Part shown: positions 58,346-64,000 of the stretch, one piece after another
Layout of the letters: each line of letters starts with the position of its first letter
Numbering within the stretch: position 1 is the first letter of the stretch
Source: Himantopus leucocephalus
Taxonomy: Eukaryota > Chordata > Aves > Charadriiformes > Recurvirostridae
Reading direction: 5' to 3'
Assembly (NCBI GenBank): GCA_003993805.1
Contig: RSEF01000001.1
Coordinates: forward strand, 155,202,287-155,266,286
DNA length: 64,000 nt
Program-made: the position numbers and the translations under genes
The notes under the pieces: model-generated
The model's input: only the letters and a program-made list of their open reading frames with translations
Database searches by the model: none
What the model was told of the DNA's origin: nothing

Positions 58346-58393
58346 CACTAATACTCAGTAAAATACTGAGTATTACACTAACACTCAGTAAAA
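58346..58393. repeat. Perfect 12-bp hairpin overlapping an 18-bp direct repeat
   Basis: TAATACTCAGTA (58349-58360), loop AAA, and TACTGAGTATTA (58364-58375) form a perfect inverted repeat. The segment at 58346-58363 is also repeated directly at 58376-58393 with one mismatch. I cannot assign it to a known element. Confidence 0.9.
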
Positions 58394-59366
58394 CAGACCA
58401 CACTGAAGAATCTGGTGAGTTGGCAAATAAAATTCTCCTCCATCAGAGGAGACAGGACCACAGGACCTACATCATCCTGCAGAAAGGACTATGGGACCTT
58501 CCCCCACACCTCACTTGACCTTTGGCCCAAGTTTTGGTGACCATCTAATCAGTCAGCTGAGACAAAGAAGAAGAAAGGAAATGCTTGAAGAAAAAGACAA
58601 GAGCTACAATAACTCTAGAGGACTCAGTATGATGTGAGGAAGGGCTTACATTTGATTTTTTGTTTCTAGTGGTGTTTGCAAAGCCTTAGAGGAGTCTGTT
58701 CTGCCTCCAGCAGTTAATTGTCCAGGTGATGCAGGGCTGGGCTCTCGTGACTTTGAAGCATGTGAAGTCTTAAAAAAATGGTGCTGTAACTCCTTGTTCT
58801 GTTGCTTGTTTCTCCACTACTTTCTGAGAAAGAAATGAGTTTCCAGTTTAATTTATGATAGGGATGAACAAACAAAAAATTAGGAAGACAACAATAGGAA
58901 ATAACGTATCATTTCAGAAGGAGGTGTGGACCAAACGGAATAAGGGTTTTGAAATTCCCATTTCTTTCTTTAAAAAAATCTGTTCTGGTGCCCTGGTGGT
59001 GTACACTTGTTGAAGTACTGCTCTGTCATTGGTGGGGTTGAGAGGGACTCCCAGGAAAACAGGAATTTGAAGTAGAAGAAAGAAAAGAAGTGGATAAATG
59101 AGGGGCTCAGAGAAGACCTAAGCCATAGGATCATGACTCTTGATGCTAACTGATGAGCCAGGGAGAGATAGCGGCCAGGAAAGGGTCTAGCTTCCTTTGC
59201 TTGCTTCAAAAACTTGGAAACATGCAAGAAATGCCTTTCAGACATAAGGAGAGACAGATTTTGAATTTCAGGGCAGACAGAGTATGTGTTCAGGACTAAT
59301 CTGGTTACAGTCAACCTCCATGAGTAAGACAAGAGTCCTGAGGCTGAATAGAGAGAGGCAGCAAAG

Positions 59367-59404
59367 GAGATGGTATCTATCCTTTTGAGATGGTATCTAT
59401 CCTT
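59367..59404. repeat. Two-copy tandem repeat, 20-bp period
   Basis: GAGATGGTATCTATCCTT occurs at 59367-59384 and again at 59387-59404, separated by TT. It is a small local duplication. Confidence 0.93.
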
Positions 59405-59947
59405 GGGTTTTTAACCTCTTCTTTAACCTGTGCCAGTTGGAGGTCAGCTCTTTTTCCTGCATACTCCCTCAGATTGTTCCATGAAAAACATAATCTCCTC
59501 CTTAACCTGGAGAAATAAACCTTGACTGACATATATCCATTTCCAGTGATTTTGCCTAGAGGTTCTTTCTTGGGAATGATGCAACACTGGCTTTTATTCC
59601 TACCTCAGCTCACCAGTGTGGCTATGTCCCACTGACCAGTGCTATCACTTATTTGAGAGTATCCAGCTATACTGCTCTTCTTATTACCAACACTATCAGA
59701 CCAAGTGTCCATGCCAGATATAGTGGGGGCTGCCACCTCCTGCTAGCACTCTCTGGCCCAAGGAGGAGCCATCCTATGATAGTGTGGAAATGGCAGAACT
59801 GTTTGGAGAACCTGAGGAGGAAGACATAGAGGAGCAACCTGAGCTCCTGAGTATGTCATTGTGGCTGTGATGTACAATGGTTTGGGAATTACTTTTGTCT
59901 TTCTCTCAAATATTTGCCTTCTCCTCAAACATGATAGATCTTCCTTT

Positions 59948-59971
59948 CCCCCCCCCCCCTTTTTTTTTTTT
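59948..59971. repeat. C12T12 homopolymer pair
   Basis: Twelve C are followed by twelve T. The exact lengths may be affected by sequencing error. Confidence 0.9.
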
Positions 59972-60398
59972 GAGGGGGAGTGAGTCTTCTCTTTTTTGCT
60001 TCTTTTCTGCTCTCTTTTCTTGTTATTGCGACCATGGTACTGATTTCAGCTTTGAATCACAACAAACATAGTCTTCAAATTCTGTCATTTTGATGTATGA
60101 CTTTTCAGGGAGATTCAATTTAAGATTTTGTAAGGACTTTGAGGAAATTAATGCTCAAATTCTATAGATTCAGCAGAAGCCTAATGCAACTCCATATTGC
60201 AGCCGCCTTGCTGGTAACTTGTGGACATTGGAAGAGTTTGTTTCAAGACTTTCCTCTTCCATGCTACACCATTCAGTGCACTTGTACATTAGCCCAAAAT
60301 GCTGTCTGTTAATACGAAATACAGCTAATCTTTTACAGCTTGATACACTTGCAGAGGGCGGGTTTCCACTGAATGCCCAGAAATGGACAATCAATCTA

Positions 60399-60590
60399 AA
60401 TCACAGAATCACAGAATCTCCTAGATTGGAAAAGACCTGNNNNNNNNNNNNNNNNNNNNNNNNNNNNNNNNNNNNNNNNNNNNNNNNNNNNNNNNNNNNN
60501 NNNNNNNNNNNNNNNNNNNNNNNNNNNNNNNNNNNNNNNCATAAGACTTGTCCCCCAGACCCCTCACCAGCTTCGTAGCCCTACGAAGTG
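60399..60590 (-). mobile_element. CR1 LINE 3' end, inverted, interrupted by a 100-N gap
   Basis: The plus strand begins AATCACAGAATCACAGAATC, the reverse complement of CR1 3' terminal octamers, then GATTGGAAAAGACCT. After the gap (60440-60539) it continues CCCAGACCCCTCACCAGC and TTCGTAGCCCT, which is also reverse-complemented CR1. The true insert may be longer than shown. The right edge is approximate. Confidence 0.85.
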
Positions 60591-62433
60591 TTCAGTCTTC
60601 CCAGTATTTATTTTTCCTGTATGGTTGTGCTTAAAATGCTTGCAGCACAATTGAAATACCATGGTGTACTGTACAGTCTTTGTGACTATTTTAAGCCGTG
60701 TTAAAACTATTACCACATTTGAAGAGGCTGAACTTTGAGGATCAGAACATCCTGAAGCACTGCACGTTTGGATTTATTTATAACTCGTGCAAATTGGTAC
60801 TATGATAAATGTGTGACTGCAGGAAAGAGCTGAGGTAGGCAGAGGTATTTTCTATATCTATTTCCCAAAAAAGGTCTTGTGTATTTCTTTGTACATGATA
60901 TAATTGTTGTTGCCTGAGCTTTTATAGAAGACCTACAGCTGAAGAACCGTGAGGTTATTATATCCATTTAATTCTACCTCAAAACCCTACACTTCTGTAG
61001 AAAGTACCACACAACTTATCAGAAGCTCCACAAGCCTAGATTTCTTGTGGCTTTGCTTACTCTCTGGTGAGTATAAATTTGAAACTTTAATAAAAATAAG
61101 TGTGTTTGAGCAGTTTGGGAGAACAGAGAAACAGGAGTAAATAAAGCATGGTATTTATGGCTTTACAGAGCACAGAAACAGTCTCTTTATTTTGTAGTGC
61201 AAATAGGAGCTTGTTCTGCCTCGGTTGTGCTGAGGACCAGAAGGCTAATTTGTGAGTCAAATGTGCCTTGGTTCCACTGACGAGTGCTATCTTTCCAGGC
61301 CAGTGTGATGTGCCGCATTGTCACTTTATTTGCCTAGAGTAACTGCAAGTCCTTTTCATGAGTCTCCTGGCTGCAAGATAATTTATGGTCACAAAGTAAG
61401 CCTGGTGGTTTTCTGATGTCTAGCCCCCTACACTCTCACTGGTCAGACCAACTCTGCTTGTGTGTCTCAGGGACCTACTTGCGCTATTGTTGATAGANTC
61501 CAGACATTTTCCCCTTCCCCCTGCCCTTTTTCAGTGTCTTATTGGGAACTAGAATCTTGGTTTTCCTGACTTTGCAGTGAACTGCTCCAAGGTTTCCCCA
61601 GACAGAAAGCAGTATCTGAAACGTGACAGCCGGGCACAGAGGTGCTGTGGAAGCAGACATCGTAGAAATACACCCAAGCCAGCACTGAGCAGCTGCTTTC
61701 ACTGATAACTTACATTATCATGCTTCCACTCAACACCGGAACAAGACCCTTCCTACACAAAGTATGAAGAACACTCCCCAGGCATCACCCAAGGAAATAG
61801 GTTTCTGGGTTATGAAATGTGCTTTTAGTTTTATTTTGGCACACGGTTTTCATCATGTGACAGCATTTCAGTCAACTACAGTAAGGCAGGAATTTACTTA
61901 CTGATTTACTTACAGATATTCATCTTCTCCATGCCTGTTTTCCTGGAGGAAAACTGGAGCACTGTGTTGATAGAGCAGCCCCGAGTCTCTCTCTGTTTCT
62001 CAATAAAATTTGTCAATCAACTCACATTGTAAGAAATTTGAGATGTGCAGTGGTAAATGGAGTCCAGACAGTACATTGGGGCAAAAGCAGATTTGTGTGG
62101 CTAATCAGTTAAATTCCTCTCTCTTCTGCAGCGATGAGATTCTCTTTGTTAAGGGAAGTCCAAACACCAGATAGCATTGATGCTTCTCTTTTGTGGAGGC
62201 AGGATGCAGTTCCAAAGAAGCATTCTGTAGCGCTACAGACATATGATGATAAGTGGTAAATTTCTTTATAATCATGCTTGATTAGTTGTGCTGTTCGTAC
62301 TGAATAGTACAACTAAATCCAATATCTGATGCTCTTGAGTTAACTTTGCCCATGGATGAAGTAGTTTTGTGATCTACATCCAGGAAAACTTTCAAAATGT
62401 GTTTACTAACCAGCTTTGCTGGATCATGGCTTG
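60591..62433. other. Non-coding sequence, nothing recognised
   Basis: Moderately AT-rich sequence with a single N at 61498 whose flanks show no clear duplication. No exon, RNA gene or named repeat is identified. Confidence 0.55.
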
Positions 62434-62438
62434 AAGAC
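62434..62438. repeat. Target-site duplication AAGAC, left copy
   Basis: Identical to 63219-63223, directly bordering the LTR ends. Confidence 0.85.
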
Positions 62439-62804
62439 TGTCCTGGTTTGAGGTAAAACAGAACCAAGTTTATTTTCATAAATTTTGCTTTTCAGTAATT
62501 TCACTTTTCAGTTAAGTCTGTTCTAACTAACTGCACTCTCTGAAATTAACAGCATATTTTTCAGACAGTGTCGGCTTCTAGCAGATTAGGTCTGATGTTT
62601 ATAGTGAATACCAAGGAATGATATGCAGAGAGGCTCCTGTTTATACTTACTGCTATAACACCCAAGGTCAGCTGTGTTTTACGCCCTGTTGGAGGGTCAG
62701 AAGCAGAAAAGTGTAGAGGGGTTGCACCTGTGGGGAGGAGCTGACAGGACAGGTGACCCAAAACTGACCCACAGTGTATTCCATCCCACCTGCCTTATGC
62801 TCAG

Positions 62805-62811
62805 TATAAAA
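62805..62811 (+). promoter_or_regulatory. LTR TATA box
   Basis: TATAAAA preceded by CTCAG lies about 370 bp into the LTR, where the U3 promoter is expected. Activity is inferred only. Confidence 0.6.
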
Positions 62812-63090
62812 GCTGAGGGATCAAAGGGTCAGCCCTCTTTCTTCAATGGCCGGCGTCCAAGGAGGACTCTGTCTGTTCATCTGCCTTTGATCCCCATCCA
62901 TGAGTTCCTGAATTGAGAACTGGAATCAAGTTTCCATCCATCACTGAGTCCAGTCTGGGACTTTCCCAGTGCCTGTCGGTGACCTGATCATCATCTTGGG
63001 AACTTGATATGGTTTTGTATATATTGTATATATTTCTTTATTTTCTTATTAATATTTTATATTCTCTTATTATTTTACCATCAATATTTC

Positions 63091-63096
63091 ATTAAA
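63091..63096 (+). promoter_or_regulatory. LTR polyadenylation signal ATTAAA
   Basis: Located about 285 bp after the TATA box and about 125 bp before the LTR end, consistent with an R/U5 boundary soon after. The TATTTT-rich context is typical of avian LTRs. Confidence 0.5.
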
Positions 63097-63218
63097 GTAG
63101 TTTTAGCTTATTTTTCAATCCATAAGTCTCTCTCTCTCGTTCTTCTCTCCCTTGGGAGAGAAGTTAAAGAGAGTATCTGTTGTTCATTCAGTGGCCAGTC
63201 CAGCCCAAACCACAACAA

Positions 63219-63223
63219 AGACA
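63219..63223. repeat. Target-site duplication AAGAC, right copy
   Basis: Identical to 62434-62438. The exact match and the position at TG/CA ends support a retroviral integration. Confidence 0.85.
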
Positions 63224-64000
63224 CACATGGTTTACAATAAACTAAGGGTAATTTAAAGAGAATGCAAAAGCAGATGAAATCATCCTCTTCCTCTGGGAAA
63301 CAAAAATATATGTTTTGCCTACTCTTAAAATATTTCAGGTAGAATTCAACTATACCACATGGTAATAAACCCCATACTTAGTGATGGTTCATTTAAGAGA
63401 ATGGCATTTCTTAAAATGACATGATTTTATTATAAAAAATATTTTTGGATGAGTTGCTAATTTGTATAGATGTTGTGCAATAATGTATATGTCTTGAAGG
63501 TCAAACTGCATTAGGTGTGTTCCAAACAGGCTGAATCCACCCTGGTAATATCACAATGAGGAGAGTTCACTGAATTAAGCTTGTAGATACTGCTAGATTC
63601 TAAATTTGAATTGGGAAAAGTTACTACAGAAATATAAACCAAACTCTTTGGAATGAAATCCACTTGTGAAACAAGTTTTTTACCTCTAAGAGGACAAGTT
63701 AAAAGTCACTGTGATAAATGGAATATGCAGTCCTTACAAAATCCAAATGGTCTTTATTATCTCTACATCATTAGCATCTACGTAATTTTCATTTTCATAG
63801 GCTATTTCCTAAGCACTGTGGGCTCTCATTTTCTGATCAGTGAAGTTGGCTGCATTCAGTGAAATACCATCATGCTCACACTCAGGATAAATTCTGCTCA
63901 GGTAATGAATAAAATGTATCAGGCTGCTACTGTACTGGTTCCCCAGAGAATGCTTATGGCAAAGCCAGCAGCTAATTCACCACTCCAAACTTCTTGCAGC
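63224..64000. other. Non-coding sequence at the window end
   Basis: AT-rich sequence; no exon, RNA gene or repeat recognised. Confidence 0.55.

Larger units (their letters stand above)
42457..60398. other. Long stretch with no recognised gene
   Basis: I searched this 18 kb on both strands and found no exon I could tie to a family and no RNA gene. It holds A-rich runs near 48150, an AT-rich tract near 52880-52980, a C/T-rich tract near 57890-58150, the hairpin at 58346-58393, a 20-bp-period duplicate at 59367-59404 and a C12T12 run at 59948-59971. The open frames are short and have no domain signature. In mammals the gene after the orthologous locus GABRQ is CETN2; I looked for its EF-hand exons and did not see them. 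Confidence 0.55.
62439..63218 (+). mobile_element. Solo LTR of an endogenous retrovirus, 780 bp
   Basis: The element starts TGTCCTGGTTTG and ends CAAACCACAACA-like (AAACCACAACA), giving imperfect terminal inverted repeats with TG...CA ends. It is flanked by the identical 5-bp sequence AAGAC at 62434-62438 and 63219-63223, a target-site duplication. A TATA box lies at 62805-62811 and an ATTAAA polyadenylation signal at 63091-63096, followed by a CT-rich stretch, in the order U3-R-U5 on the plus strand. No internal retroviral genes are present, so it is a solo LTR left by recombination. Five-base duplications are usual for ERVL-type and some other elements; the family is not certain. Confidence 0.9.

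Noticed and set aside
62674..62916. 80-codon open frame inside the solo LTR
   Set aside because: It spans the TATA region of the LTR, matches no retroviral protein and is incidental.

Overview
The window is vertebrate nuclear DNA, almost certainly from a bird. It carries multi-exon coding sequence with GT/GC-AG introns, CR1 LINE retrotransposons (the dominant avian LINE, with typical 3' end octamers), a solo LTR with avian ERV character, and AT-rich non-coding DNA. Runs of exactly 100 N and single N's mark it as a scaffolded draft assembly. There is no bacterial-type gene content, CRISPR array or RNA gene that I can support.

Positions 1-41000 hold the 3' part of one plus-strand gene encoding a GABA-A receptor beta subunit. 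Five coding exons are visible: exon 4 (5662-5882), exon 6 (12186-12323), exon 7 (19795-19947), exon 8 (23381-23625) and terminal exon 9 (37579-37929). Their lengths (221, 138 and 153 bp for exons 4, 6 and 7) and phases match the vertebrate GABRB plan. The 83-bp exon 5, which carries the Cys-loop, is not seen between exons 4 and 6. A 100-N gap at 11397-11496 is its likely place. The protein is closest to beta-3 but differs in the TM3-TM4 loop and at several extracellular positions, so I favour the bird beta-4 paralogue (GABRB4) over GABRB3. Exon 6 is followed by a non-canonical GC donor.

The introns contain decayed retroelements: a possible L2/L3-clade reverse transcriptase fossil (about 7270-7460), an old CR1 3' part (about 14480-15000), a possible inverted CR1 3' end (about 22262-22400) and a 3.2-kb sense-strand CR1 in intron 8 (about 25680-28922). 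The CR1 in intron 8 still shows ORF1-tail, endonuclease and reverse transcriptase motifs but is frameshifted and dead.

From about 41000 to 64000 I recognise no gene. This part holds simple repeats, the start of an LTR running into a gap (42310), a 12-bp perfect hairpin overlapping an imperfect direct repeat (58346-58393), a CR1 tail interrupted by a gap (60399-60590) and a well-bounded 780-bp solo LTR with 5-bp target-site duplications (62434-63223). The most useful points for follow-up are the GC-AG intron, the missing exon 5, an in-phase strong acceptor 144 bp before exon 8, the apparent lack of the beta-4' alternative donor, and a second RRSS kinase-type motif in the cytoplasmic loop. I did not find a clearly novel multi-gene system.
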